DNA from: Trichobilharzia regenti
Lineage: Eukaryota > Platyhelminthes > Trematoda > Strigeidida > Schistosomatidae
Reading direction: 5' to 3'
DNA: 64,000 bases
NCBI GenBank assembly: GCA_944472135.2
Contig: OX235268.1
Location: 11,104,589-11,168,588 of the forward strand
The translations under genes were made by a program, and so were the position numbers. The notes below the pieces were generated by a model. That model was given only the letters and a program-made list of their open reading frames with translations, was not told the DNA's origin and made no database searches. Below, one piece after another: positions 26,362 through 37,586 of the stretch; within the stretch, counting starts at the first letter, position 1; the number at the start of each line of letters is the position of its first letter.

Positions 26362-26993
26362 CAGTTGTCTTCTTAATAGCTACTATTTCAAATCATTTTT
26401 AATGATCCACTCTGATTCGGTGCCCGAATTATTCCAGGAAATTCTTAACATCTGCGGTATCGACACATATTTAGTCTCCAATTTCATTTCTCCATTTTAG
26501 TGCAGAAAATGAACTTTAGGTTCAGTCGGAAGTGGACATGCTAATATGGTGCACAAACTAAAGTAATAACGAAACGAATACAAAGAAAATTAGATAACTT
26601 CATATAAAACAGTGCTGAAACCAAAGCATTCAGTAGATACCACTTCATTGCATGTAAAACTATAGAGGTAAAATAATTTATTTTCATAATATGTGAACGA
26701 TAAACAAGAACATTTTCATACGAGAATGGCACACAAATGAGAAATGACAGCAGCTGTACTTACAAATTTTGACTAGAAAGGCGAAAAAAATGAGAAAATC
26801 AAATTCATAGATAAACTTCTATAAAGTAGAACCTGAGTAAGGATGATAAATGGTATTTCACTTAAATGAAACTAATTTATTCCACCAAAAATGAAATACT
26901 TCGTATGATTGTATAATAACTTGAAAGTTTAGAGACATAAGAACGTCAATCTCAAAATCAACTCCATTGAGAATTTCTCAGTCGGCAATTATT

Positions 26994-27242
26994 ATTTTAT
27001 TATTTATTATTTTTTCCTTCGCGTTCCTCAATGGAACATAGGGCTTCAAGCTAGTGGCTTGAAGTTTCTGTAGCAGTGTTTATTTTACAGGATGGGGTTG
27101 CTAGCCTCATGCCCAACCTTTCCTCTTTACCAGTATTATTTCTGGCTCAGCGAGGTAAAGGAGTGCGTCCGTGGCCGGGGATCGAACCCTGGACCATGTG
27201 CATGGTCGGCGAGCGTCCTAACCACTATGCCACCGACGCACC
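26994..27242 (-). mobile_element. SINE-R, complete copy
   Basis: Minus-strand copy of the element at 24492-24724. Its tRNA-like head has box A GTGGCATAGTGGTTAGGAC and box B GGTTCGATCCC. The body matches the RTE 5' end, the 3' end matches the RTE 3' end, and there is an (AAT)n-like tail. It is flanked by a perfect 15-bp target duplication, CAGTCGGCAATTATT, at 26979-26993 and 27243-27257. It is the best preserved SINE-R in the window. Confidence 0.9.
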
Positions 27243-27257
27243 CAGTCGGCAATTATT

Positions 27258-30200
27258 TACCTTTATTTTATTGCCACTAAAATATTCCTGGAGACTATGG
27301 TGCACTATGCAAAACAATCTCGAATAAAGTGCGAATAAAGAATGATACTGTGACAAAATTTATCAGTCACCAGGCAAAATATCCGCGAAACTTAGGGATT
27401 CAACAGCTGTGGCTAAATCAGCGTAAGTGCATAAGGCTAAGATAACGAAAAATCAATAACTGTCAGTTGTGTTAATCTTGAATGAATTCCGAATAAGCAG
27501 GCAAAATATAACGGTTTTCAATTCCTTTGTAAATAACAAATTCTACTTTGGTCAAGCTGCTTATTTTTCATCAGAAGACTGGAGCCATACGACCAGAAGT
27601 AATATTGTGAATTATAATGACGTTGTTTCATAAACTTTGAAGCTGCAAATGTTAACCTGTAACCGTCTGAATCCGTTAAATTTTTGAGGCTACTCGGGGG
27701 CTTATACAACACAGGATGTGATTGTCAACCAGATGCAGCGAGCACGTAAGGAATTCAGAAGAACGGAACAACCAAACAGAGAGGATGTGAATCTTCTTTG
27801 TTACTTGTAAGGCTTTCTTTATCTATTGAATGACGACTGCCCTTCCGTGTGTTTCAATAGGTTTTCCCTGCTTCACTTACCCCTGTCTTACATTCGAAAA
27901 TAGAGGTTCATAAACAGCAGTAATCTTCTGCAATAGAAAGAGTTGTCGGTTGATAATCTGAATAATTATTTTCATCTAAATGTTGTCTCTTAAACTGTAA
28001 CTTTTGTTACTGCAATCATTTGTGGTGTCGGTGTCTTGTCATGATGGTTTATGTGTCAGTTGAACATTAAATAATCTCCAAGTCACTAGCTTGTCTTCTG
28101 ATATATTCATGTTGATTGAAGTTCATAGTATTCTGAGTTGCGTCTGTTGATCTTCTTGTGGCGGCATAAGCTTGAGGATTGATGGGTTGGAAGTCATTAA
28201 AACGGGTGCATTTACATAAACATTTAAAATATATGAACAAGACGCATTCGGATTTACAACATACGAACAAAGATTTCTGTGAGAATCGCATGCAAATGAA
28301 AAACGAGAACAGTTGTGCTTACATTCTTCGCCTTTAAAAAACAAAGTTGTAAGGTGATCAGATACATAGACTTTTATAAAGTGAATTATTCGGAAGAATT
28401 ATAAAATTATTTCACTCAAATGAAACTAATTAATTCCACCGAAAATGTAAATACTTCAAATAATTGTAAATTAACCTGGAAGTCTAGAAAGGTAGGGACT
28501 TCCAGATAGCTTAAAGTATTGACGATGTCATAATCACTGTTAAGTTATAAAACATTCAGGAGGTTAAACGTTAATTAATGGATTTGTATTGAAAATTTGC
28601 AATGCAACCCTTACTACACTCACCGTTCTTCCAAACTGTCAAAATTCAAATGTATTCCAAAGAATCGTGTGTGAAACGATTACGTTTGTTTTGTAAAATA
28701 TTGGCATTAAAGATCACACAATATGTTATCCTGATGCAATCCTCCAGTGAGATTGTAAGTAAAAGATACTGGGTGAAAAATTCCTCCTGCTTCCTTCGTC
28801 CATGATCACTTGTGTTTTTTCGTAGTATAGTGTAACAATATCTCTATTTAAAACTTTTCCTTAGGTTGCCTCAAACAAATTAGTTAGTCATGCAGAAATA
28901 TGTGTTCGGTTGCAAAAATGTGATCTGATGTTCAACGGTTTCCTCCCACTGGCGGAGTGTTCCAGTCTCTAGTGACAGAATGATGCGTGTTTTTCCAGTA
29001 GGTCCATTATTTGCCTCTCAAGACTCGATTGTTTTATTTTGGTTCCAATAATTTACGAATCTGTCCAACTTTTGATGTAATGAAGTACACTCCATGTTAC
29101 TATTTTCGTTGGATTAACACGATGTCTGAAGGCAAACATCAGATATGATTAGGCGGAATTGATGATGTGATAGCGCAATACTTTTAAGAAATTCGATTCG
29201 AAACAATGTATTGATTCTGTCTGGATAATGACTGCTTCACGAAATTTGGTGACATTCTGTGACATACATTTCACAGCATTTACAAACATTTAAACCATTG
29301 CTGTCGAGATGAGTGTATAAATTCGAGCTTGCTGACTCAGTTCTTGAAGACTATTAGCTGATTGCAATTCATACCTCATTAAGGTTCTACAGAGAGTATC
29401 GTTCACATTAGGAATAAAGGTGAAGAGGTATTTCAGATGAAAGACTCTGAAGTGTCAGGTTTATGAGTGGTGAAACAACAATGAAGTTCAATTAATTTGT
29501 AATCGTAGGTGACTTTTCAAGCTGAGTGATATGTATCTGTTTATTTCTGAAATAGATTAATCTCAGATCAGGAAATGAATTTGCTTGTATATATAATATG
29601 GTACACAAAATGCTACAGCTGCAGCAAATATCATCGAATCACAGTCCTGAGTATATTTTTAGATTCTTATTCATCATTTACACACAAAAGGTTTCAGGAT
29701 ACACCGAAAAATACACAATTATTTTCAAGGAAGAAAATGTATTCACTATACGATAATTCAATTAAATCTCATATTCATGAGAAAAAAAAATTTAAACTTT
29801 CAGAGTATAATGCAGAAGAAGACAAATTCTGCACATCAAACGTTTGTGAGAATTATATGTGAAAATATTGTTATGTGATGTATGGACTCACATGCTAATT
29901 AAAACAGATGGAATGTATTATAAAATTATCACTTTGATACTGATGTTGTTTAATAAACTGAAACGATATTTATTGACAGTTATTTATATTTCCAACCGAA
30001 GTTGTGACAGTATCAATTGTTGTATTTATTAGAGAAGATATGCGTCAATAACTGGTAGATGCATGCCAGGTGTGAATGAGTTGTCTTTTATACTGTCATT
30101 CATTCGGTGATACACAATGGAGATAATGATGATTTATCCAACTGCTACCACTTTTAAGACCATTATTTTGAAACGACTGTCGAAAAGCTGTTTCATTTAA

Positions 30201-30780
30201 GATATCCACCACAGCATTCATAAAATGTCTGACAAAATGTCAACATCAAAACATCTTCTCTTAGGGAAACGTTAGGCTCCGAATTCGCCTGCCATTACAC
30301 GACTTTTTAGGAAAAAATCCTGTTCGTCTTGGAATTCTCCGGAAAACACTGATAACACAAATGTTTCGTTTAAAGTCCGCGGGTACAAGAATGATTTTTA
30401 GGATGCGGAGTTTCTAAGTTACTTCCTGGTATAGATGACAGAAACGTTTGAACGAATACTAAGAAGAGTAGTTCAACTTGCACGAAGCAACACTAACGTC
30501 GTTCAACATGCGAAATCGTTGCCCGTCAAGAATGCCCACCTTCAACATTTTCGTTTTCATTAGTCTATGTAGCGATGGATGTTACGCTAATAGTCATCCA
30601 CAACACAAAGATTTGCTTGTCACGAAGGAACTGTATATCGATAACGGATTCTTCCAAACACATTGATAGGAAGTCACAATATTTTTTTTTGATTTACAGC
30701 TTGATTCCACACTGTATTTTTGGTACAAGTATGGAATTTTCAGCATGGATATCGGTAGCCCGAATTTCGCAGGCCGACCA
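27258..30780. other. No recognised feature
   Basis: Only short ORFs in AT-rich DNA. I see no retroelement motif or RNA gene. Confidence 0.4.
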
Positions 30781-30784
30781 TAGA

Positions 30785-30870
30785 TATCAGGTGTGCGTCG
30801 CCAGGTGATCGAACCTCGAACCGTGTGCATGGTCGGCGAGAGTCCTAACCACTGTGACACCGACGCATAT
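30785..30870 (-). repeat. SINE-R tRNA-like head fragment
   Basis: On the minus strand this reads GTGTCACAGTGGTTAGGAC, then CTCGCCGACCATGCACAC, then GGTTCGAGGTTCGATCACC, i.e. box A and box B of SINE-R. The RTE-like body is not present on the expected side, so this is a truncated or recombined copy. Confidence 0.7.
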
Positions 30871-31429
30871 GTTAGTAGATCCTGTCAGATGGGATAGGAT
30901 ACTGTGTGTCTTGCACCCACTTTGAATTAAGGATGATTTTGTTGATCATTTCACCTGTCTGGAAGGTTGCCTCAGACCTATTGGATTGAAATCACAGCTA
31001 GCATACAAAAATCTCTTTTAGAATTCTGTAAATTGACCTCATCTCTATAGTATTCAGTTCGCCCTGTTCTTCTTCACAACTGGACACTTGGTGTCGGAAA
31101 GTAGTTGGTCACAAACTAGATTCTTGTGACTCTGTCTCTTACACTCACAAAATAGGTGGTATATCATAGTCAGACGTACTGGTGGGTTGTAATGGAAGTT
31201 CTACAAATTAGAATGACTGACATTTGTGTTACACATGCCATGCTATTGCTTCCCTTGTCAGCCGGCGTATGGCAGTGTTACAAATACGTTAGAGGTGACC
31301 TGTCTTAAAAATGGAGTCAATCAGTCATAACTTCGGGTGATACCGCAAGCCACATTGGGCAGAGAAGCAACACTGTTTCATGCCGCATTGATCCACCATA
31401 CCGCACAATTATATTTTTGGTTTAATTTA

Positions 31430-31665
31430 TTCATTTAAGTTCCTAATGAAACAAAGGGCTACAAAATAAACAAGGCTTTGAAGTTTCTATAGCTGGGGTT
31501 TCTTTTTTACGGAACTAATCTTGTATTCACATCTCCAACTGTCCTTCTTTACTGGACTTGCAACCGGCTAGGCAAGGTTTATGAGTGCACCGGGTGACAA
31601 CTGAAACCTAGACCACATATAGGGCTGGCGAGCTCTATGCGGTTGATCCAGTGACATAGGAGTTC
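31430..31665 (-). repeat. Diverged SINE-R copy
   Basis: On the minus strand it shows a degraded tRNA-like head (GTCACTGGATCAACCGCATAG region), then a body with CAAGTCCAGTAAAGAAGGAC and AAGAAACCCCAGCTATAGAA, ending in AGCCCTTTGTTTCATTAGG, the counterpart of the RTE-derived GCCCTATGTTCC end. Many substitutions make it older than the copies at 24.5 and 27.0 kb. Confidence 0.65.
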
Positions 31666-31679
31666 TATTTATTGTCCGT

Positions 31680-34180
31680 TAAATTACCTTATCTCCCACT
31701 AATTTTTGGTTATTAAAGTTTATTATCATTTACTTTCTTTCTCGTCTTACACGTGCTGATTATGAAGTGTGAAAACTTGATGTTTTACACTTAAGGTCAA
31801 TGTTCTGTGCTGAAAATTCAATTCACCTTCTCAACGTCATGTCTTAATTTTGGGACGATCTGACAGGAACACATTATTGCAACAGTGACTATACCACTGT
31901 GGGAGAAAATCACAGGAAGTGTTACCTTCTGTTCATAACAAATATCATATTTGTTTGCTAATAATTTATATGAAGTTTAATTATAGGAACAAATTGCTGA
32001 AAGCATCGTCATGCGACAAACAATTAGGAGTTCGTAAATATTTTATTCACAGATTTTGTGGTCGTTATTATTATTACTATACAATAAAGCGAAATGTCAT
32101 CTCATTTAAAATTTGGTGGATGTTACTGACTGGATTTACAAGAGGTGTACAGATGGTGAGTCAAAAATAGTGAATGACAGAGAGATGGATTCAGTGAGTG
32201 ATGCTTCAGAAACAAAATGTGAAACACGAGAGGAAGACAAAGAAGAGGAATGTGGAAGACAGGGTAAAAGAATCACATACTGTGATTCTAATACAAGATG
32301 GACGTGTTTTGCCTGTATCTGTCTACCAAATCACAAAATTCAATCTCGGAATAACAGGCATGTCGCTTCATTACATTCCATTTGCCATCAGTTTCACGGA
32401 TAGGTGTTAGTGATTATATATTTTTCTGATCAGCCAAACATGTTCACCTTAGTTAATTAATTATGTGCATCTTTTCAATGTGTATTATCTTTCAAACAGG
32501 CCTAAGTTATCTTTATACATCGACCTGGAAACATTCTCAGGGCATTCTATTGCACGGAAAGGAATTTAGTTCCGGCCCACCAGAAATACCAAAGTTGCGG
32601 TTATTCACAGAATAACTGACTACTTACAATAATAGCCTGCAAATATATGTAGATAATGCAATTTTATGTTATCCTCCAATATGTACAGATGTCGAATAAA
32701 CAAAGAAAGCATATTTTAGCGAAAATTATAGCCTCAATACAATATATCAAGGATTAAAACTTCCTGAATAGTGAATGTGACAGTAACCAGCATGAAACGA
32801 TATATCATCCTTTTCCACGAATCTTGTGATTTATCTTGTGATGGATAAACGATATTAATCGATTATATCTCAAGCACACTGCTGTTTATTGTCTGGTCAT
32901 TTCATCACCTTTTGTCTCACCTTAGCTTTGAGCCGACTTTATTGTGTTAAAGTAATCGTTTAAGTGTGATGTGTTGTTTCCTAATAAATAAAGAGTATCC
33001 TACATTCGCAGACTAGCCATTGTCATCTGATATTCGCATGGCCCTGTGAAGTAGACAGCTCGACAGAAGAATAGGCATATTAGCCTACAAGTCAAGTTCC
33101 TTACCGTTATAACAATCAGCGGCAGAGATATAACAGAATGTCTGTTGAATACTCCTTAAAGTATTCCACTGATTTAACAAGACAAGGATGGTATATTTTG
33201 AGGTTAAAACGGTGCAATCTGAATAACCTCTGTGGTCACTTCAAAACATACTTTGTAGTTAAAAACTGCGAAGATCGATGAGATGTATAATAATATACAC
33301 AGTAGATATTATCTTCCTAATAAACTGCTTGAATTGATGAATCGCCTATAAACACTGTTATTCCTTGCAAATAAAAGACGTTTGAACACAAGCCAAAACA
33401 AATCATTTTCGATTGGTGTGTTGTGGTGTCATGAGGGCAGTGTGGTTTTTTAGTTTTAAGCTTCATCATTCAGGAGAAATTCAGATACGACTGCTGTCTA
33501 ATTACTTTGACTACATTAGGATCGACATTAGCATTGTGATTTAAAAAGTAGGCAAGATTTGTAGAATGCGAAGTTGCACGCAAACTTAATTTGAGAGTAA
33601 AACATAAAGTATTACAGCGATTTAAATGAACACAAACAAACTGGAGACGAAAATCGAAAACCCAAATAGCAGTCAGCAGAATAAAATATTTCTAGAATAA
33701 CAACGAATTTATACTGGGAAATCACACAGGGAACACTGCAGTGACAATGACAATCTCACTACTGATTAAAATGAATTCATTTGTGCGTGTGTGTGTGTGT
33801 GTGTGTGCCACTTTAATGTAATTGACAGTTGAGTATGCCACATCATTTCAGTGTAATCACAGGTGATAATCCATGAACCGAAAGGTCAAAATTGTAAACT
33901 GGCTCTCAACTAAATAGCGGGGCGCTAAACGATTACAGAATCCTTGGTCATCGAGTCTACACAAAACACATGCAATAGGAAGGATTCATCACTCATACCT
34001 GAAATATGGAAAATACTACTGCCAATCAAATCAAGTGAAAAATAATAGAACTATATCAATGAAGTTAGGAAGTCGTGTGAATACCTTGATATGATTATGA
34101 GCAATAAATTGTGCTCGAAACGTCATCAGTAAACATTACTGTATAACACTGTGAGACTTTATCAAAACAAAAATTTACCC
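31680..34180. other. No recognised gene; (GT)n at 33784-33807
   Basis: ORFs here, such as 32113-32403 (96 codons, acidic/basic mixed, with CETREEDKEEE), are not recognised and have no supporting context. A short (GT)n run lies at about 33784-33807. Confidence 0.4.
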
Positions 34181-34184
34181 ATAA

Positions 34185-34530
34185 TGGAAGTATCCAACAC
34201 AGTCCTACAGGAGGCCAATGGTGAGTCAGAATAGAGCAGTGATAACGTCTTTGACTTTATCACCGTGTGACTCAAGTTCGAATCTGAGAAGGGTCATGAG
34301 TTCCTTCAAGGTTGCAGATACGCCTTGCTGACTAGAGTCGACTAGCACGAAACGTAGGTCCAAGGCTTCCTTCCGATTGCCACCAGCCATCTACAATCAT
34401 CAGATAATGAAGGCCTCGTGAATACAAATAGGGTTTGACACTACACCAACCATAAATACATCCACATATAGCTTCGATCAAATGCTATTTCAAAATACCC
34501 CTCCTCAGACAGAGATTGAGTCGGTTTGAA
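34185..34530 (+). mobile_element. Second hammerhead SINE (SINE-B), copy 1
   Basis: About 340 bp nearly identical to 34887-35225. It has a tRNA-like promoter part (AGAGCAGTGATAACGTC as box A side, AAGTTCGAATCTGAG as box B) followed after about 55 bp by a hammerhead-type motif at 34321-34366. After the ribozyme comes a region ending in CCCCTCCTCAGACAGAGATTG. Similarity between the two copies fades beyond that point. The sequence is unrelated to SINE-A apart from the shared plan. Confidence 0.75.
34321..34366 (+). ncRNA. Hammerhead ribozyme of SINE-B (mutated core)
   Basis: Stem I is GCCTTG (34322-34327) with CAAGGC (34361-34366). The core reads CTGACTA instead of CTGANGA. GAAA follows at 34349-34352 and the cleavage triplet GTC ends at 34360. 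Stem II (AGTCG... to AGCAC) has lost pairing; the relic at 52.6 kb still shows GTGC/GCAC around AAACTA. Stem III is CGTAGG here, CCTAGG (palindromic) at 52.6 kb. The fold is recognisable but probably not active. Confidence 0.65.
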
Positions 34531-34886
34531 GTGATTTAATGATTGTTTTCTGAAGGATTCATGGTTGATATTAGTAAAATTTGTTTGTTATTATATTATG
34601 ATTTCAATAGGATTCCGCATTATGTTGTGAATTTGTAAGGACTTTATGAAAAAAATTATTAGCTTACCTCCTGTTGAAGCACATTTGAAATAAAACAATC
34701 AACTTATCAGTAGGTTTCGACAATTTGTATTGAGACTAAACATGCTATATAGAGTTAGTAGCACAAAATAATGAAAGTTTTCGATTGAACACTACTAACT
34801 AGTGGGATGTGCCTGGTCCTTACTGATAGAATTAAGTCTGCATCAAACAAAGGACTAGTCACATCACACTAGTTACTAATGTCCAA

Positions 34887-35225
34887 TCAACGTATCCAAT
34901 ACAGTCCTACAGGAGGCCAATGGCGAGTCAGAATAGAGCAGTGATAACGTCTTTGACTTTATCACCGTGTGACTCAAGTTCGAATCTGAGAAGGGTCATG
35001 AGTTCCTTCAAGGTTGCAGATACGCCTTGCTGACTAGAGTCGACTAGCACGAAACGTAGGTCCAAGGCTTCCTTCCGATTGCCACCAACCATCTGATATC
35101 ATCAAATAATGAAAGTTTCGTGAATACAAATCGAGTGTGACCCTACGCCAACCATAATTACATCCACATATAGCTTCGATCAAATGCTATTTCAAAATAC
35201 CCCTCCTCAGACAGAGATTGCTTTG
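34887..35225 (+). mobile_element. SINE-B, copy 2
   Basis: Direct repeat of the element at 34185-34530, offset 702 bp, with the same tRNA-like part and the same mutated ribozyme. Shared mutations show that one copy derives from the other or both from the same source. No clean target duplication is visible. Confidence 0.75.
35023..35068 (+). ncRNA. Hammerhead ribozyme of SINE-B, copy 2
   Basis: Identical to 34321-34366, including the CTGACTA core and CGTAGG stem III. Confidence 0.65.
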
Positions 35226-35229
35226 ATTT

Positions 35230-36112
35230 TGAGTGATTCAACGGTTGATTTCTACATTAAACAATTTCCAATCGTCCACTCGCTGCTGAATTTTCTTTCA
35301 TTCTCTAAATGTTGACAATAATTGCAAATCAGTGTGAGTAATCTCATTCAAATTGAATTAGCAATTCTGAGCAATGAAGGCTGAGAGACCGCCTGCTCTT
35401 TTTCAGGCCATATTCAAGATTATATAATTTCCTAGTCATCTGAATATCTGAGAAAAAATTGTAATTTGTGACGATTTAGGAAATAATATATGTCGTTTGA
35501 AAGCTATTGTATGTGACGCATATTTAAATACACAAAAATAGGATGAAAACTTACCTCCTTTGTTATATAATTAAATTTAAAACGCGGTAGTAACATAAGC
35601 ATGAAATATTTACAGGCAAGAATGAATGAATTTGCCTAATATGTAAATTTTAAATGATCTGAACACGCATAAAACACATTGAGACTGTAGATATGTAAGA
35701 CAATCATTTGTGATAAATTGAGATGCAACATCAGAAACATCAGCAAATCATACAATAATCGATTAGTAATTTTTCTACGTAATAATGTTATTTCCAGTGT
35801 CATGCTAACACCAGTTCTACAATAGAATTTACCTGTATATTGACATAACTGTAACAGTATCAGGCCACTTTACGTCCTAAGTAAAATTTTGGATGTCTAC
35901 ATTCTGAGAAGAAAACGCGCGCGCTTTCCGACTATTAGTCTACATTTCGCTCATTAATAAAAACTCTTATTACTGTAAAATTTTATGCAAAGAGTTTGCG
36001 GAAATTATCACAATTATTAACCTTTCGAACACTGAATCCAAAAATTACAATCTTATTGACAGATAATACACATAACCCACTGTTTGGATTTGTGGAATTT
36101 TTAAACATAAAC
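35230..36112. other. No recognised feature
   Basis: AT-rich DNA left of the PLE insertion. The 83-codon open frame at 35996-36247 runs into the inverted PLE fragment and is not a gene. Confidence 0.5.
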
Positions 36113-36124
36113 ACATCTATAATT
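36113..36124. repeat. Left target-site duplication of the PLE array
   Basis: ACATCTATAATT here is repeated exactly at 43296-43307, on the two outer edges of the PLE array. Confidence 0.85.
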
Positions 36125-36243
36125 CTAAAAAATACCCATTTATTCAAAAGTAAAAACACAGTTTTTGTTCAGCGAAGAAATTTCTTTTCAACGACATCAT
36201 TTTCAAGCTGTACAGTCGTATTTATATTACAGAAAAAGGTTAA
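36125..36243 (-). repeat. Inverted pLTR/ORF-start fragment of the PLE
   Basis: This is the reverse complement of about 37494-37599, from the CCTTTTTCTGTAATATAAAT block through the hammerhead-like motif to ATGGGTATTTTT at the ORF start. It joins the forward 5'-truncated unit at 36243-36252 through a short TTAATTAATTAATT string. Its hammerhead-like motif lies at 36170-36210 on the minus strand. Confidence 0.9.
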
Positions 36244-36251
36244 TTAATTAA

Positions 36252-37135
36252 TTCTTAGAATATTTAATGGTTCTCACCCATCTTTGCTTTTCACGATCGA
36301 AGAAGAGTCGGATTCTTCGTTTCACTTTCTTGATGTTAAGCTAGATAGAAGAGAGGATGGAACGCTTCTACGGTCGATTTACCGAAAGCCAACATTCACT
36401 GGGCAGTACACTAACTTCAACAGTTGGGTACCTTTAGGGAGAAAGAGAAATCTTATTCACTCCTTATGCTCCAGAATTCGTAAGATCTGCTCTCCAGAGA
36501 CAATCGATAGGGAACTAGACAACCTTCGATCAAATCTCCTTAATAATGGTTATCCTACAAGGTTCATTGAACGTAACATCAAGAAGGAATCCCCCCCGAG
36601 ACAAGTCACAGTACCAAAGAAAAAGCTGTTTATGAGTCTTGCATTCAAAGGTGACACCATTTCAGAATTGATTAAAAACCGTTTATCTAAATGTATTAAA
36701 CGTACTTTTCCTGCAGCTGACCTGCAACTAGTTTTTACCAGCCGAAATATGATCAGACAAAACGTCAAGGATAGATTACCGCTTTTGTCCACATCTATGT
36801 GCATTTACTCTTTTACTTGCTCTTGTGGAGCTGTTTATATTGGACGTTGTAAGCGTAATCTCCGAAAACGTGTAGCTGAACACTATCCGGTTTGGTTAAT
36901 GAAAGGCGAACGTAGAACTGCAAAGTCGTCTATCTGTGATCACCTGTTAGAGTCTGGTCATTTAGCCCCACGTGATTCATCCTTCAAAGTTATATACATG
37001 GCAAAATCCAATCGATCCAAAAGTTTACGTTTTCTGCACTTATGCATAGCCGAAGCTTTAGCTATACATGAACAGAAACCTATATTATGTGTTCAAAAGC
37101 GTTTTGTCAAGCCCCTTTCTTTACCTTGGTCATAA
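36252..37135 (+). pseudogene. PLE unit 1, 5'-truncated ORF (C-terminal RT and GIY-YIG)
   Basis: This matches the last 295 or so codons of the complete unit with one amino-acid difference seen (D for N near FLDVKLDRRE). It begins just after RT motif C, so the polymerase active site is missing. It keeps the post-catalytic RT region (FLDVKL, SIYRKPTFTGQ) and the full GIY-YIG nuclease (AVYIGR, then RKRVAEH). The first ATG in frame (36284) is internal, so there is no reason to think it is translated on its own. Confidence 0.93.
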
Positions 37136-37586
37136 TAATTTTCTTTCTAGTTTTTATTTTATTTTACCACTTGAATTCTTTCCACTTCACTTCACATCTT
37201 CATTCTTATCGTAATCGTACTCCTAATTTTCATAATTTTTTAGACAACACTTGACATTTTTGTTATAGAATAATCTTTCATATGTTTGTAATTTATCCAC
37301 TTCAACTCTACCCCTTATAACTTTTATCACATATATACGTACATTGACTGATCAATTATTTAGTGCCATTTTTGTTATAATACAATCTTTAATATTTTGG
37401 TAATTTATCCACTTCAACTCTACCCCTTATAACTTTTATCACATATACGTACATTGACTGAGCAATTATTTAGTGCCACTTAATAACCTTTTTCTGTAAT
37501 ATAAATACGACTGTACAGCTTGAAAATGAAGTCGTTGAAAAGAAATTTCTTCGCTGAAAAAAAACTGTGTTTTTACTTATGAATAA
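37136..37586 (+). repeat. PLE terminal repeat (pLTR) between units 1 and 2
   Basis: 451 bp from the stop of unit 1 to the ATG of unit 2. It contains an internal direct duplication of about 112 bp (37256-37367 and 37368-37479, marked by CCACTTCAACTCTACCCC in both) and ends with the hammerhead-like motif 30 bp before the ORF. It is expected to carry promoter and RNA 3'-end signals, though none can be pinpointed. Confidence 0.88.
37516..37556 (+). ncRNA. Hammerhead-like motif, pLTR of units 1/2
   Basis: CAGC (37516-37519) can pair with GCTG (37553-37556) as stem I. GAAA at 37537-37540 is followed by the loopless palindrome AGAAATTTCT as stem III and then TC as the possible cleavage dinucleotide. 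Between them lies TTGAAAATGAAG, which only partly fits the CTGANGA core, and stem II is weak. Hammerheads have been reported in PLE terminal repeats of other animals. Cleavage here would release an RNA starting about 34 nt before the ORF. Confidence 0.4.

Larger units (their letters stand above)
25801..26381. mobile_element. PLE remnant: foldback of two inverted terminal repeats
   Basis: Two arms of about 255-260 bp (25826-26084 and 26123-26384) are reverse complements of each other with many substitutions, around a spacer of about 40 bp. Each arm ends outward in the same motif that closes the PLE terminal repeats at 36-43 kb and 58-61 kb: ATATAAATAC, then TACAGC, then GATGATGAC, then an AGAAAAT/ATTTTCTTC palindrome and CTG. 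The whole is flanked by a 14-bp direct repeat, ACTATTTCAAATCA, at 25787-25800 and 26382-26395. The left end continues about 25 bp past the arm into what corresponds to the PLE ORF start. No coding sequence remains. I interpret it as a PLE insertion truncated so far that only the inverted and forward terminal repeats were copied. Confidence 0.8.

Noticed and set aside
25801..26381. MITE or DNA transposon with long inverted repeats
   Set aside because: Both arms end in the PLE terminal motif, the target duplication length matches the other PLEs, and one end reaches the PLE ORF start.
32113..32403. Acidic 96-codon ORF considered as a host exon
   Set aside because: No recognisable family, and overlapping frames look equally open; nothing supports splicing.
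35996..36247. 83-codon ORF left of the PLE array
   Set aside because: Its second half is the inverted PLE terminal fragment read in one frame; no independent support.
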